Shown: positions 33,506-43,493, counted from the first letter of the stretch. The stretch is DNA of 64,000 bases from Bacteroidota bacterium (GCA_018267655.1 JAFDYB010000080.1:40081-104080); one strand, 5' to 3'. Numbers and translations: made by a program. The notes: generated from the sequence alone by a model not told the origin.

Positions 33506-34525
33506 TTAAATAATGTTTACTTCACGCTCAAGTTTAACTTTAAATTTTTCAAATACTTTATTTAATATGTATTCAGAAAGTTCGTAAATGTCATTTCCTG
33601 AGGCAGCTCCCTTATTAATTAAAACAAGAGCCTGTTTATCATGAACGGCCGCATTTTTATATGAGTAGCCCTTAAGATTGCAATGTTCAATTAACCAGCC
33701 TGCTGCTAATTTGTAGTTACCGTTAGTTAAGGGATACGAAACTATCTTTTCAAAATTTTGTTTTAATGTATTGTACTTTTCTGGTGAAACCTCAGGGTTT
33801 TTAAAAAAACTTCCGGCATTTCCAATAATTTTTGGATTAGGTAATTTGCTATTTCTTATTGAAATAACAGCATCAGAAATATTTTTTATATTAGGTATTT
33901 CTATCCCCATTTTATTTAGTTCGTCATTTATTGCGCCATAGCTTGTGTTTAAAACTGCGCTTTGTTTGCTTAATTGAAAACTTACAGCAACAATACAATA
34001 TTTGTTTTTATAAACAGATTTAAAAACACTTTCGCGATAGCCAAAATTACAGTCCTTAGCATAAAAAATTTTTTCAATGCCGCTATTAATATCAATTGCT
34101 TTTAATGAATAAAACGTGTCTTTAATTTCAACGCCATAAGCACCTATATTTTGCATAGGAGCAGCCCCAACGCAACCTGGTATAAGAGATAAATTCTCCA
34201 ACCCTGAAAACCCTTTAGAAATATTCCACATAACAAATTCATGCCACACTTCTCCTGCTCCTGCTTCTACAATTACAGTTTCATCATTTTCAGAAATAAT
34301 TTTAATTCCCTTTATTTCATTTTTAATTACAAGGCCTTTAAAATTCTTTGTAAACAAAATGTTACTGCCGCCGCCTATTATTAACTTTTCATTTGAATTA
34401 AAAATTGCATTTTGCCGAAGCTGAGAAAGCTCTTCAAGAGTTTTTATCTGTACAAAATAATTGCACCAACAATCAATGCCAAAAGTGTTAAATGGTTTAA
34501 GATTAATATTGCTTTTAATTTCCAA
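33506..34525 (-). CDS. murB: UDP-N-acetylenolpyruvoylglucosamine reductase
   Basis: 339 residues, type I MurB. Reduces UDP-GlcNAc-enolpyruvate to UDP-MurNAc in peptidoglycan synthesis, using FAD and NADPH. Motifs: LKPFNTFGIDCWCNYF, LIIGGGSNILF and ENLSLIPGCVGAAPMQNIGAYGVE for FAD, GYRESVFK, and NAGSFFKNPE with the catalytic Ser. TTG start, with a TAAATTTG element just 5 nt upstream. It is the first gene of a six-gene unit whose other members make a surface polysaccharide, an unusual setting for murB. Confidence 0.95.
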   Translation of the reverse strand: MEIKSNINLKPFNTFGIDCWCNYFVQIKTLEELSQLRQNAIFNSNEKLIIGGGSNILFTKNFKGLVIKNEIKGIKIISENDETVIVEAGAGEVWHEFVMWNISKGFSGLENLSLIPGCVGAAPMQNIGAYGVEIKDTFYSLKAIDINSGIEKIFYAKDCNFGYRESVFKSVYKNKYCIVAVSFQLSKQSAVLNTSYGAINDELNKMGIEIPNIKNISDAVISIRNSKLPNPKIIGNAGSFFKNPEVSPEKYNTLKQNFEKIVSYPLTNGNYKLAAGWLIEHCNLKGYSYKNAAVHDKQALVLINKGAASGNDIYELSEYILNKVFEKFKVKLEREVNII

Positions 34526-34530
34526 TAGGG

Positions 34531-34538
34531 CAAATTTA
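34531..34538 (-). promoter_or_regulatory. TANNTTTG promoter element for the murB-led polysaccharide operon
   Basis: TAAATTTG on minus, 5 nt before the TTG start at 34525. CTTG 18 nt upstream (34560-34557) as a near -33 box. Predicted start of transcription falls at the initiation codon. Confidence 0.4.
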
Positions 34539-34590
34539 AAAAAATGCTTAGCTTTACAAGTTACTCAACCATTTTCTTTTTAAGATTGTT

Positions 34591-35727
34591 TTGTTTACAA
34601 GAAAATCCATAGCCATTGTTAGCGTTATTAATGATTTAGTAAGCGATGCAAGGGTTCAAAAAACCTGTAAAGTGTTGCTTGAGAATAATTTTGAAGTACT
34701 ACTAATAGGTAGAAAGTTACCTAATTCGCCACCGGTAAATGAATTGCCTTTTAGCACTAAGCGTTTTAAATTATTGTTTAAAACCGGTCCATTATTTTAT
34801 TTTTGCTTTAATTTTAGGTTGCTTTGGTTTTTGTTATTTCACAAAGCTGATTTATATTTTAGTAATGATTTGGATACATTGCTCCCTAATTATATAATTT
34901 CAAAACTAAAATCAAAACCACTTATTTTTGATAGCCATGAATTATTTTGTGATGTTCCGGAGTTAATGCACACACCAATTAAGCGTAAAATTTGGCTAAA
35001 AATAGAACAACACCTTGTTCCAAAAATTAAATTTAAAATTACCGTAAACCAAAGTATAGCCAATGAGTTTAAAAAACGTTATAATACTCATTTTAATGTA
35101 GTTCGAAATATTCCAGAAACTGTTTTGTTTACACATAATAAAATAAAAACTAAACAAGACCTTGGTTTACCGCTCGATAAAAAAATAATTATTCTTCAGG
35201 GAGCGGGCATTAATATACATCGGGGAGCTGAAGAGTTAGTTGAAGCCATGAAGTATTTAAATGACACCTTACTTTTAATTATTGGAAGTGGCGATGTGTG
35301 GCCAATTATTGAAAAAATGGTTGCACGGTTTAATCTTCAAAACAAAATAAAATTAATACCACGTATTAGCAAGCAAGAATTAATGCACTATACCTATAAT
35401 TGCGACTTGGGTTTATCAATTGATAAAAATGTAAGTTTAAATTATTATTACAGCTTACCTAATAAAATTTTTGATTATATAAATGCTCAAATACCATTAT
35501 TGGTAAGCGATATGCCTGAAATAAAAACAATAGTTAATGAATTTCAAATTGGTGAAGTTATTTCAGTCATCAACCCGCAAGCTTTAGCCAAAAGTATAAA
35601 TGAATTACTTTTCTCAAATAAATTAAAATCGTATAAACAAAACACGCTTAAAGCCAAGCAATATTTTACTTGGGACAATGAAAAAAGAATATTAAGCGAA
35701 ATTATTAAGCAGGCGAGTAATTATTAA
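34591..35727 (+). CDS. GT4-like glycosyltransferase
   Basis: 378 residues, TTG start (FTRKSIAIVSVINDLVSDARVQK). GT-B fold with N-terminal NDLVSDARVQKTCKVLLENNFEVLLIG, FDSHELFCDVPEL (HEL motif common in Bacteroidota glycosyltransferases), and C-terminal ILQGAGINIHRGAEELVEAM and LPNKIFDYINAQIPLLVSD. Probably adds a sugar to a lipid-linked or cell-surface glycan. Divergent from the murB operon by 65 nt. No ATG is available, and the frame is open further upstream with ATT or GTT only. Confidence 0.87.
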   Translation: MFTRKSIAIVSVINDLVSDARVQKTCKVLLENNFEVLLIGRKLPNSPPVNELPFSTKRFKLLFKTGPLFYFCFNFRLLWFLLFHKADLYFSNDLDTLLPNYIISKLKSKPLIFDSHELFCDVPELMHTPIKRKIWLKIEQHLVPKIKFKITVNQSIANEFKKRYNTHFNVVRNIPETVLFTHNKIKTKQDLGLPLDKKIIILQGAGINIHRGAEELVEAMKYLNDTLLLIIGSGDVWPIIEKMVARFNLQNKIKLIPRISKQELMHYTYNCDLGLSIDKNVSLNYYYSLPNKIFDYINAQIPLLVSDMPEIKTIVNEFQIGEVISVINPQALAKSINELLFSNKLKSYKQNTLKAKQYFTWDNEKRILSEIIKQASNY

Positions 35728-35776
35728 TTATTTTAATATCTTGCTATTGTATTTTTCACGAAATTTGCGTTTTTAA

Positions 35777-36871
35777 ATGCATTTTGCACCATTAAATACC
35801 TGGTTAAATTTTAACAACAATGATTTTGCTCTTATAACAGGCCCATGTGGCGCAGAGTCTTTTGAACAACTCGAACAAACTATTATTGCGCTAAAACAAC
35901 AAAACATTCATTATGCCTTGTTTAGAGCAGGTGTTTGGAAACCGCGCACTCGCCCTAACAGCTTTGAGGGTAAAGGCGAAGAGGCGCTTAAATGGCTTTT
36001 AGATTTAAAATTAAAATACAGCATAAAAACAACAGTTGAAGTTGCCAATGCCGAGCATGTAGAGTTGGCTTTAAAATACAAAGTTGATGCTTTGTGGATA
36101 GGCGCCCGCACAACGGTTAACCCTTTTAGTGTACAAGAGATTGCCAATAGCCTAATAGGACGCAAGATACCTGTTTTAATAAAAAACCCGGTGCATGCCG
36201 ATTTACAATTGTGGATAGGTGCTATTGAGCGAATATATGCTATAGGTAATAATAAAATTGCTGCTATTCATAGGGGTTTTCATAGTTATGGAAATAGCAA
36301 ATATCGTAATAAACCGCTTTGGCAAATACCTATTGAATTAAAAACACTCTTCCCATCATTGCCAATAATTAACGACCCTAGCCATATTTGTGGTAAACGC
36401 GAATTAATAATTGACGTAGCACAAAAAGCACTCAATATTTGCATGGATGGCTTAATGATTGAATCTCATGTTAATCCTAAAAAAGCCTTGAGCGATGCAG
36501 AACAACAACTTAGTGCCGAAAGTTTAAGCTGTTTGCTTTCTGATTTAGTTTCAAGAAAAAATAAAAGCGAAAACATTTTTGTTAATGATAAGCTAACGCA
36601 GTTAAGAAAAATTATTGACGAAATTGATGATGAATTAATAAATATTTTAAAACAACGCATAGCTGTTGTTGAGGAAATTGGCGAGTACAAAAAAGAAAAT
36701 AATATTAGCGTATTTCAATTAGAAAGATGGCAAAGCATATTAAATACACGCTCTCAGTGGGCTAAAAAAATGGGAGTTTCGCAGCAACATGTTGAAAAAA
36801 TTTTTCAATTATTACACCAAGAAAGCATTCGTTTACAAAACGAAGTAATGAGTAAAGCGAGCAAGCAATAA
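35777..36871 (+). CDS. Bifunctional 3-deoxy-7-phosphoheptulonate synthase / chorismate mutase
   Basis: 364 residues. N-terminal DAHP synthase of the KDO8P-synthase-like subfamily (about 1-260): ITGPCGAESFEQL, FRAGVWKPRTRPNSFEG, GARTTVNPFSVQEI, VLIKNPVHADLQLWIGA, HRGFHSYGNSKYRNKP, NDPSHICGKREL, IESHVNPKKALSDAEQQL. The C-terminal AroQ chorismate mutase domain (about 275-355) has the helix LTQLRKIIDEIDDELINILKQRIAVVEEIGEYK. The fusion is standard in Bacteroidota. It catalyses the first step of the shikimate pathway and the branch to Phe/Tyr, with the mutase part also likely giving feedback control. Other aro genes are not adjacent. Confidence 0.95.
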   Translation: MHFAPLNTWLNFNNNDFALITGPCGAESFEQLEQTIIALKQQNIHYALFRAGVWKPRTRPNSFEGKGEEALKWLLDLKLKYSIKTTVEVANAEHVELALKYKVDALWIGARTTVNPFSVQEIANSLIGRKIPVLIKNPVHADLQLWIGAIERIYAIGNNKIAAIHRGFHSYGNSKYRNKPLWQIPIELKTLFPSLPIINDPSHICGKRELIIDVAQKALNICMDGLMIESHVNPKKALSDAEQQLSAESLSCLLSDLVSRKNKSENIFVNDKLTQLRKIIDEIDDELINILKQRIAVVEEIGEYKKENNISVFQLERWQSILNTRSQWAKKMGVSQQHVEKIFQLLHQESIRLQNEVMSKASKQ

Positions 36872-36883
36872 TTCATATTTATA

Positions 36884-37429
36884 ATGGCAACAACATACAT
36901 TTCAATACTAAGAGGAATAAATGTAAGCGGGCATAGAATGATAAAAATGGACGCTTTAAAAAAAATGTGTGCGAAACTAAATTTCACTAATATTCAAACG
37001 TATATTCAAAGTGGTAACATTGTTTTTTGTTCAGATATAAACAGTGCAGATATGGTAAGTAATACCATCAAAAAAGCAATTGAACAAACATTTGGGTTTG
37101 ATGTACCTGTTATTACCTTAACCCAATCTGAGCTTGAGGTAATAATAAAAGCAAATCCTTTTTTAAAAGATTCGTCGAAAGATTCAGTTTTTTTTCACGT
37201 TACACTTCTTGCCAATAAAACAACAAAACAAAGCATTGAATTACTAAAACAATTTGATTTTAAAAACGATAGGTATGAAGTAATTGAAAAAACTATTTAC
37301 CTATATTGCCCGGAAGGATACAGCAATTCAAAGCTGACTAATACTTTTTTAGAAACCAAACTAAAAACACCTGCAACAACACGTAATTGGAAAACTATAA
37401 ACGAACTTTTTAAAATGGTAAATGATTAA
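36884..37429 (+). CDS. DUF1697 family protein
   Basis: 181 residues. Opens with the DUF1697 signature YISILRGINVSGHRMIKMDALKKMC, followed by FTNIQTYIQSGNIVF, IEQTFGFDVPVITLTQSEL, and a closing TRNWKTINELFKM. Cytosolic alpha/beta protein with no known function. It follows DAHP synthase by 12 nt and could share its transcript. No catalytic residues have been assigned to this family as far as I know. Confidence 0.9.
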   Translation: MATTYISILRGINVSGHRMIKMDALKKMCAKLNFTNIQTYIQSGNIVFCSDINSADMVSNTIKKAIEQTFGFDVPVITLTQSELEVIIKANPFLKDSSKDSVFFHVTLLANKTTKQSIELLKQFDFKNDRYEVIEKTIYLYCPEGYSNSKLTNTFLETKLKTPATTRNWKTINELFKMVND

Positions 37430-37547
37430 AATACTTTTTATATTAAGTATGAAATTATTTTTTGCTTAGGCGGTAAAAAAATCTTTACATAGCAAGACCT
37501 TTAGAAGTGTTTTTTAAAAAAATAAAAGCGAACATGTGCATGCAAAC

Positions 37548-38318
37548 TTACAATGTGTTCTTACTTGGCCTCTCTTTTTTTTCAGTTGATTTTATTTCTT
37601 TCCACGCGATTAAATCTCTTATCACTACCGATGCGCAAAGTAAACCAAAAGCTGCCGGCATATAGGAAATTGTACCATAAGCTGATTTTTTAAATTTTGT
37701 ACCATCTGTATGCATAATTGAGTGCTTTGCCGGTAATTCTTTACTGTAAACACACTTTATTCCTTTAAAAATATTCATGTAGCGCAAGCGTTTTCTAACA
37801 TAAAATGCTAAAGGGCAGATATCGGTTTTTGAAATATCGTCAACTATTATTTTTGTAGGATCCATTTTACCACCTGCACCCATGCTGCTTATTATTCTTT
37901 GATTATTATAATACGCCATTTGTAGCAAATATAATTTTGGCGAAAGGCTGTCAATTGCATCGATTACATACGAAAATTTTTGTTTCATAAACTCCTTCAT
38001 ATCATCTGGAGTCATAAAATTATCAATTACATTTAAATTAATTTCAGGGTTAATATCTAAAATGCGTATTTGCATGAGTTGCGCTTTTTTTAGTCCTTGT
38101 GTAGAAGATAAGGCTTGTAATTGTCGGTTACGATTAGTGGGATCAACCACATCGCTATCTATAATTGTCATTTTGCCTACACCACTTCGCGCAATGGCTT
38201 CTGCGGCATACGAGCCTACTCCACCCAAACCTACTATTAATACATGTGAATTAATTAACTTATCTAATCCTTTTTCACCAACTAATAGCTGAGTTCTCTC
38301 CATCCATGCTTTATCCAT
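37548..38318 (-). CDS. tcdA: tRNA threonylcarbamoyladenosine dehydratase (TcdA/CsdL)
   Basis: 256 residues. ThiF/E1-like ATP-binding fold with VLIVGLGGVGSYAAEAIARSGVGKMTIIDSDVVDPTNRNRQLQAL and the AIDSLSPKLYLL and SSMGAGGKMDPTKI segments that mark TcdA. The enzyme converts t6A37 of tRNA to the cyclic form ct6A using ATP. A C-terminal hydrophobic stretch (SYMPAAFGLLCASVVIRDLI) is typical. It lies 3 nt downstream of the membrane glycosyltransferase gene on the same strand. Confidence 0.93.
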   Translation of the reverse strand: MDKAWMERTQLLVGEKGLDKLINSHVLIVGLGGVGSYAAEAIARSGVGKMTIIDSDVVDPTNRNRQLQALSSTQGLKKAQLMQIRILDINPEINLNVIDNFMTPDDMKEFMKQKFSYVIDAIDSLSPKLYLLQMAYYNNQRIISSMGAGGKMDPTKIIVDDISKTDICPLAFYVRKRLRYMNIFKGIKCVYSKELPAKHSIMHTDGTKFKKSAYGTISYMPAAFGLLCASVVIRDLIAWKEIKSTEKKERPSKNTL

Positions 38319-38321
38319 AAA

Positions 38322-39842
38322 TTAATAATTAATTTTATAAATATAGCAGGTTTGGTTATCGTTTAAGGGATTTAGCCAATGCATAGTTTTATCAAGGAAA
38401 CTCGGCTCAATTTCTTTAACAAAGGTGAGTTTTGGGAATTTCTTTTTTATATTTTCAACACGGTTATTTAAATCATACGGTTGCATTACAACTAAATAAT
38501 CTGGCTTAGGGTTGCCATTTGGTTTATTTATTTCAACATAGGCACTATCTGCTGTATAATTTTTTGAGAGTGTTATTACATGAAACCAGTTTTGAAAGTA
38601 AAAAAGCGGCAACATAATTAAATTATTATCTTTATTACTTTGATCAACCATAAAAGTTTTACAATCTTTTTGTTGGCTTAAAAAATAAGCGGTATCAACA
38701 GTATGGCTCTTCCCCGATGATGGACTTAACAGTAATAACAGCAGGGTATTTATAATTAAAACAAACCATACACATCCTTTAACTAATTTTGGGTTAATTT
38801 TAGTTTTAAATTTTTGGTATAGCTCGTATGCGCCAATTGAGCCGGCTATTATGTACAGCGGCATAATAGTTAAAATAAAACGCTCCTGCTTATTTATAAA
38901 ATACATATGAAAGGCTAAATAAAAAAATACAGGTAAAAACAGCATGGGTAGTTTTTTCCAAACTTTAAAATAACCCAATAACAAAGCTATGCTTAAAGGC
39001 GGTATAGTTAGGCCTAAAAGTAAATCTGGGTACATGTGCCAGATGTTATTTGCATAGATTGTAGCTTCTTTAAAATTAATAAGTATGTATGCAAGTAATT
39101 CAGCAAAGGGATAGCCCCACATAAACACATCTATTAAGCCACTAAATAAAAAAGCTGAAAAAATTGTGCTTAACACAAACGCGATAATTAGTTTGTAATT
39201 AGTTTTAAGAACAATTAAAGCAATACCTATTCCCATTATTAAAAATAATGTTTGGAAGCGTAGCGAAAAAGCTAAGCCTAAAAATAAGCCTGAAATAATA
39301 TAATTTTTAAAAGAAAGTTCTTTTTTAATTAAGTACCAAATGCACGCTAAAGTAGGCGGCACACAAACAAACTCCGCTAAATTGCGAACACTAATAAATG
39401 GCATAAACCACAGCAAAGCCAACATTAATCCCACATACCAAGCCACCTTTTTATTCGAGTAATGCAATGTTATTTTGTAACCAAAATAAATTATTAAAAG
39501 TGACCATAACGCATGTAATAAACGCATAACAAACATTTTTACTTGCGGGTCATAAATACTAATTGCTTCAAGTAAGTAAAACAAAACATAATGTATGCCA
39601 GGGTATGTAAACGGATGAGCTCCCGGTGTTCCCATTGATGCAGGGTGGTTGGGCAACCACGCATTCGGGTAGCCGTCAAGCCAATTTTGGGCAGGTTCTA
39701 CTACTAGAAAATGATCATCATGCCAACCATAGCCTTTGCTAAATATTACTGAAATTAATCGAACAACAAAGCCAATAATAAGCAATTGCCAAAGCGGACT
39801 ATATTTATTTTTAAACCAAGTAATGTGCTTTTCAAATACCAT
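38322..39842 (-). CDS. Integral-membrane mannosyltransferase-like glycosyltransferase (GT22/ALG9-like)
   Basis: 506 residues from the ATG at 39842. A TTG 7 codons upstream has no support. About ten membrane helices with a GT-C layout. The acidic motif in the first loop (GYGWHDDHFLVVEPAQNWLDG, equivalent to HPDE) supports the lipid-phosphate-sugar-dependent GT22/GT39 class. A soluble C-terminal domain follows the last helix (about 395-506). Such proteins transfer sugar from a polyprenyl donor on the periplasmic face. The substrate is unknown. Divergent from another GT-C gene at 39912. A TATATTTG element ends 9 nt before the start. Confidence 0.8.
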   Translation of the reverse strand: MVFEKHITWFKNKYSPLWQLLIIGFVVRLISVIFSKGYGWHDDHFLVVEPAQNWLDGYPNAWLPNHPASMGTPGAHPFTYPGIHYVLFYLLEAISIYDPQVKMFVMRLLHALWSLLIIYFGYKITLHYSNKKVAWYVGLMLALLWFMPFISVRNLAEFVCVPPTLACIWYLIKKELSFKNYIISGLFLGLAFSLRFQTLFLIMGIGIALIVLKTNYKLIIAFVLSTIFSAFLFSGLIDVFMWGYPFAELLAYILINFKEATIYANNIWHMYPDLLLGLTIPPLSIALLLGYFKVWKKLPMLFLPVFFYLAFHMYFINKQERFILTIMPLYIIAGSIGAYELYQKFKTKINPKLVKGCVWFVLIINTLLLLLLSPSSGKSHTVDTAYFLSQQKDCKTFMVDQSNKDNNLIMLPLFYFQNWFHVITLSKNYTADSAYVEINKPNGNPKPDYLVVMQPYDLNNRVENIKKKFPKLTFVKEIEPSFLDKTMHWLNPLNDNQTCYIYKINY

Positions 39843-39851
39843 ATAATAGCA

Positions 39852-39859
39852 CAAATATA
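39852..39859 (-). promoter_or_regulatory. TANNTTTG promoter element for the membrane glycosyltransferase gene
   Basis: TATATTTG on minus, 9 nt before the ATG at 39842 and downstream of the alternative TTG (39863), so it supports the shorter product. No -33 box. Confidence 0.35.
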
Positions 39860-39911
39860 CCAAATTAAAAAAATTAATCTTAAGTAATTCTGATATAAAA
39901 CATAATTAGTA

Positions 39912-41327
39912 TTGCTTTATATTTACCATTATTTGATTTTTATTCGCCGAAATATTCATTACATTTTTTTGTTTCTGTTTATAGTAACAATTATTGTGGT
40001 GCCTTTGTTTCAAAAAGGGACTTTTATTGATGGTATGCTTTACAAAACAGTTGCATTTAATAAAGCAACTACACTAAATAGTTTTTGGCAAATGAGTTAC
40101 ACCAATACCAGCATGACAAACTTTTGTGAGCAACCGCCACTTTACATGTATTTACTTGGTGTATTTTATAATTTTTTTGGAACTTATTATTTAGTTGATC
40201 GATTTTTTACATTATTAATTTTAATTGCGCTTTATATTTTTCAAGGTTTAATTTTTAAAGCACTAAACATTAATGTTAAAACCTTAAAAATTTTTGGAAT
40301 ATTTTTATACGCTACCATACCTGTATTTTGCTGGTCGGTGTCAAACCAAGTAATTGAACCCTTACTGTGTTTGTTTTCTGTAATTCAAATATTTGTATTT
40401 ATTCTATTTACTAAAACATTAAAATACAAATACGTTGCTATGTTTGCTTTTATATTATTACTCGAATTTTTAACAAAAGGCTTTCAGTCATGCTTCACCA
40501 TTGTATTTCCAATAACATATTACATTTTCAATAAAAATAAAAAAGGATTTTTAAAATTTACAATTAGCACAAGTGTTATTTTTATTCTACCGCTTGTGTA
40601 TTTTTTGTTTATGTATAAGCCCGCAATGCAGTGGTACAATTGTTACTTTCAATCACGTTTAATTCAAACATTCAATGATGTTGGAAAAACAACAAATAAT
40701 AATTTTGATATAATTTACAGTTTTATAACAGAACCATTAATTGCGATATGTTTAGTTTTATTATTAGTTTTTTATGTTAAAACAAGTAAGCACAATTTTA
40801 ATATTAACAAACATGCTTTTTCTTCCCCCTTGCTTATTACAGCTCTTGCTGGCAGCTTTCCCTTTGCGTTAAGTAAAGTACAACGTAATTTTTATTTATT
40901 ACCCGCATTTGTTTTTTTAATAAATTTTTTACTGATAAATTATAAAGAAGATATTTTTTTAGCCTTTGCGCTTTTAAAGCAAAAATATTTTAAACCTTTA
41001 ACATCCCTTGCTATAATTATATCAGTAGCTTTAGCCATATACCTTGTTATAAGCTCTAAGTCATATAAACGCGATGAATTACTAATAAAAGATGTAATAC
41101 AAATTTCAAATGAAATAAATAAAGATGATACATTAGGTATTCCGGAAAATTTGTGGAACTATTTTAATTTACATTCATATTTATTTATTGAAAAACATAT
41201 TAGCCTAGCTGTTGGATTTAAAGCGTATTACCTAATTGATAAAACAAAAAACGTAGCTCCTAATGGAGACTACGTTCTTGTTAAAGACTTGAATGAATTT
41301 AAACTTTATAAAAAAATTATTAACTAG
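39912..41327 (+). CDS. ArnT/PMT-like membrane glycosyltransferase (GT39-like)
   Basis: 471 residues from a TTG start. A TTG at 39933 is also possible and no ATG precedes residue 42. About eleven membrane helices in GT-C arrangement, with the catalytic-loop candidates FIDGMLYKT and [18 protein letters not shown] (the E/H-PPL-Y signature of ArnT-like enzymes). A short soluble C-terminal part contains [13 protein letters not shown]. Probably moves a sugar from undecaprenyl phosphate to a lipid or protein acceptor. Convergent with accC (stop codons 8 nt apart, overlapping ends). Confidence 0.75.
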   Translation: MLYIYHYLIFIRRNIHYIFLFLFIVTIIVVPLFQKGTFIDGMLYKTVAFNKATTLNSFWQMSYTNTSMTNFCEQPPLYMYLLGVFYNFFGTYYLVDRFFTLLILIALYIFQGLIFKALNINVKTLKIFGIFLYATIPVFCWSVSNQVIEPLLCLFSVIQIFVFILFTKTLKYKYVAMFAFILLLEFLTKGFQSCFTIVFPITYYIFNKNKKGFLKFTISTSVIFILPLVYFLFMYKPAMQWYNCYFQSRLIQTFNDVGKTTNNNFDIIYSFITEPLIAICLVLLLVFYVKTSKHNFNINKHAFSSPLLITALAGSFPFALSKVQRNFYLLPAFVFLINFLLINYKEDIFLAFALLKQKYFKPLTSLAIIISVALAIYLVISSKSYKRDELLIKDVIQISNEINKDDTLGIPENLWNYFNLHSYLFIEKHISLAVGFKAYYLIDKTKNVAPNGDYVLVKDLNEFKLYKKIIN

Positions 41328-42660
41328 TAAAATCCCAAGTTTCAATAAACTTAGTTGTGTAATTTCCTTTTTTAAAATCTTCGTTATTCATTAATTTTAA
41401 GTGAAAGGGTATTGTTGTTTTAACGCCTTCAATAACATATTCGCTAAGCGCTCGGTGCATTTTTGATATAGCCTCTTCACGCGTTTGAGCAACTGTAATT
41501 AATTTCCCCACCATGCTATCATAATTTGGTGGTATTGTATAACCATCATAAACATGACTATCTACTCTAACGCCATGACCACCGGGAGTATGAAGCGTAG
41601 TAATTTTTCCAGGTGATGGTGCAAAATTTTTAAATGGATCTTCGGCATTTATACGGCACTCAATAGCGTGTAATTGTGGGTAGTAGTTTTTTCCGCTAAT
41701 GGGAACGCCTGCTGCTACTAATATTTGCTCGCGAATTAAATCATAATTTATTACCTCTTCAGTGATCGGATGCTCAACTTGTATGCGCGTATTCATTTCC
41801 ATAAAGTAAAAATTACGGTGTTTATCTACCAAAAATTCTACTGTTCCAACACCTTCATAATTAATTGAAAGCGCTGCTTTAACAGCAGCTTCACCCATTT
41901 TATCTCGTAATTCTTGAGTCATAATTGGTGAAGGTGTTTCTTCAACTAGTTTTTGATGACGCCGCTGTATGCTGCAATCGCGCTCACTTAAGTGGCAGGC
42001 CTTACCATATTGATCGCCCACAATTTGAATTTCAATATGTCTTGGCTCTTCTATATATTTTTCCATATACATAGCACCGTTGCCAAATGCGGCTTCGGCT
42101 TCTTTGCTTGCCGATTCAAACGAGGCCTCTAAATCTTCTTCTTTCCAAATAATGCGCATGCCTCTTCCGCCACCACCTGCCGTTGCTTTAATAATAACAG
42201 GGTATTTTATTTCAGCCGCTATTACTTTTGCTTGTTCTGCATTTTCAAGTAATCCTTCCGATCCAGGGATACAGGGAACACCTGCCTTTTTCATAGTGTC
42301 TTTTGCATTGCTTTTGTCGCCCATAGAGTTTATCATTTCAGGGCTTGCTCCAATAAATTTTATTTTATTTGCACGACAAATTTCTGAAAACTTTGCGTTT
42401 TCACTTAAAAAGCCATAACCCGGATGTATTGCATCTGCATTAGTAATTTCAGCAGCAGCTATAATATTTGCCATATTTAAATAGCTCTCTTTACTCGGCG
42501 CAGGACCTATACAAACAGCTTCGTCAGCAAATTTTACGTGCAGGCTGTCTTTATCTGCAGTTGAATAAACAGCAACTGTTTTAATTCCCATTTCTCTGCA
42601 AGTGCGAATTACCCGTAGGGCTATTTCACCACGGTTCGCAATTAATATCTTTTTAAACAT
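41320..42660 (-). CDS. accC: Acetyl-CoA carboxylase, biotin carboxylase subunit
   Basis: 446 residues. ATP-grasp enzyme that carboxylates biotin on AccB with bicarbonate. Motifs: [55 protein letters not shown] (ATP loop), [32 protein letters not shown], and [11 protein letters not shown]. It lies 71 nt downstream of accB, forming an operon in the usual order. The stop overlaps the 3' end of the convergent membrane protein gene by 8 nt. Confidence 0.96.
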   Translation of the reverse strand: MFKKILIANRGEIALRVIRTCREMGIKTVAVYSTADKDSLHVKFADEAVCIGPAPSKESYLNMANIIAAAEITNADAIHPGYGFLSENAKFSEICRANKIKFIGASPEMINSMGDKSNAKDTMKKAGVPCIPGSEGLLENAEQAKVIAAEIKYPVIIKATAGGGGRGMRIIWKEEDLEASFESASKEAEAAFGNGAMYMEKYIEEPRHIEIQIVGDQYGKACHLSERDCSIQRRHQKLVEETPSPIMTQELRDKMGEAAVKAALSINYEGVGTVEFLVDKHRNFYFMEMNTRIQVEHPITEEVINYDLIREQILVAAGVPISGKNYYPQLHAIECRINAEDPFKNFAPSPGKITTLHTPGGHGVRVDSHVYDGYTIPPNYDSMVGKLITVAQTREEAISKMHRALSEYVIEGVKTTIPFHLKLMNNEDFKKGNYTTKFIETWDFTS

Positions 42661-42731
42661 GTTTTAATTAATTTAATTAAACAATTAGTCAATTTTAAAC
42701 TGACTATAGAATTTATTGACTCTTTGTTGAA

Positions 42732-43244
42732 TTAGCTTGGATCAACTAAAAACAAAGGCTGGTCGTATTCAACCGGAGTTGCATCATTTACCAATACTTT
42801 AACTATTTTTCCTTTAACATCGCTTTCTATCTCGTTAAATAATTTCATAGCCTCTATAATGCAAACTGTTTTACCCGCTGTAATCTCATCTCCTACATTT
42901 ACAAAAACAGGTTTATCCGGGGCCGATGAACGATAAAAAGTACCTATCATAGGTGATTTAATTGTTACATATTTGCTCTCATCTGTTCCAGTAGCAGCGG
43001 TAGGTGGTGCTTGTTTTGTTTCTGTATTTTGCTGCGGTGCCGTAGCAAGCGCTTGTGCCGGAGGTGTAGTAATTACAGGCTGAGCAAGCATTTGAGGTGC
43101 TGCCTGCATTATTACAGGTGTTGCTGCAGGAGCGTTTTTAGGTGTGCGTATTACAATTTTGATTTCTTTCGTTTCTAATTCTACTTCGCTTACCCCACTT
43201 TTCGAAACAAATTTTATCAAATCTTGAATTTCGTTTAATTTCAT
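42732..43244 (-). CDS. accB: Acetyl-CoA carboxylase, biotin carboxyl carrier protein
   Basis: 170 residues from the ATG at 43244. The longer TTG frame is less likely because family members begin at MKLNEIQDLIKFV. N-terminal helical region (1-35), a Pro/Ala/Gln-rich mobile linker (about 36-88), and a biotinyl domain with EAMKLFNE, biotin-bearing Lys134. It carries carboxy-biotin between AccC and the carboxyltransferase. It is the first gene of accBC. A TACTTTTG element sits 27 nt upstream. Confidence 0.95.
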   Translation of the reverse strand: MKLNEIQDLIKFVSKSGVSEVELETKEIKIVIRTPKNAPAATPVIMQAAPQMLAQPVITTPPAQALATAPQQNTETKQAPPTAATGTDESKYVTIKSPMIGTFYRSSAPDKPVFVNVGDEITAGKTVCIIEAMKLFNEIESDVKGKIVKVLVNDATPVEYDQPLFLVDPS

Positions 43245-43271
43245 TTTGTTTAATTGTTTAGTTAGTGCTGG

Positions 43272-43279
43272 CAAAAGTA
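43272..43279 (-). promoter_or_regulatory. TANNTTTG promoter element for accBC
   Basis: TACTTTTG on minus, 27 nt ahead of the ATG at 43244, which supports that start. The rest of the 43245-43536 gap holds only the neighbour's terminator and AT-rich sequence. Confidence 0.4.
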
Positions 43280-43493
43280 ATTTTATTTTTATTTAAAAAC
43301 CTATATTTTAGACAAGTTTTTTAACAAAAACATCACTTTTTATCGAAAAAAACGAAAAAAATGCCACTTTATTTAAAATTTAGACAGATTTTAATTAAAA
43401 GATTTGGTATTATATACTTGCTGCCCTTTAATCAAATGATTTAAAATATAAGTGCCTTTAAAAAAACGGCTTAATACCAAGTGTAAGCGAAAA

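Noticed and set aside
42080..42418. 112-codon open frame on plus
   Set aside because: Antisense to accC, whose motifs are complete on the other strand.
43404..43480. Inverted repeat TTGGTATTA / TAATACCAA as a second copy of the 10.4-10.6 kb element
   Set aside because: Only 9 bp match, the arms are in the opposite orientation and the spacer differs, so chance is likely in AT-rich DNA.
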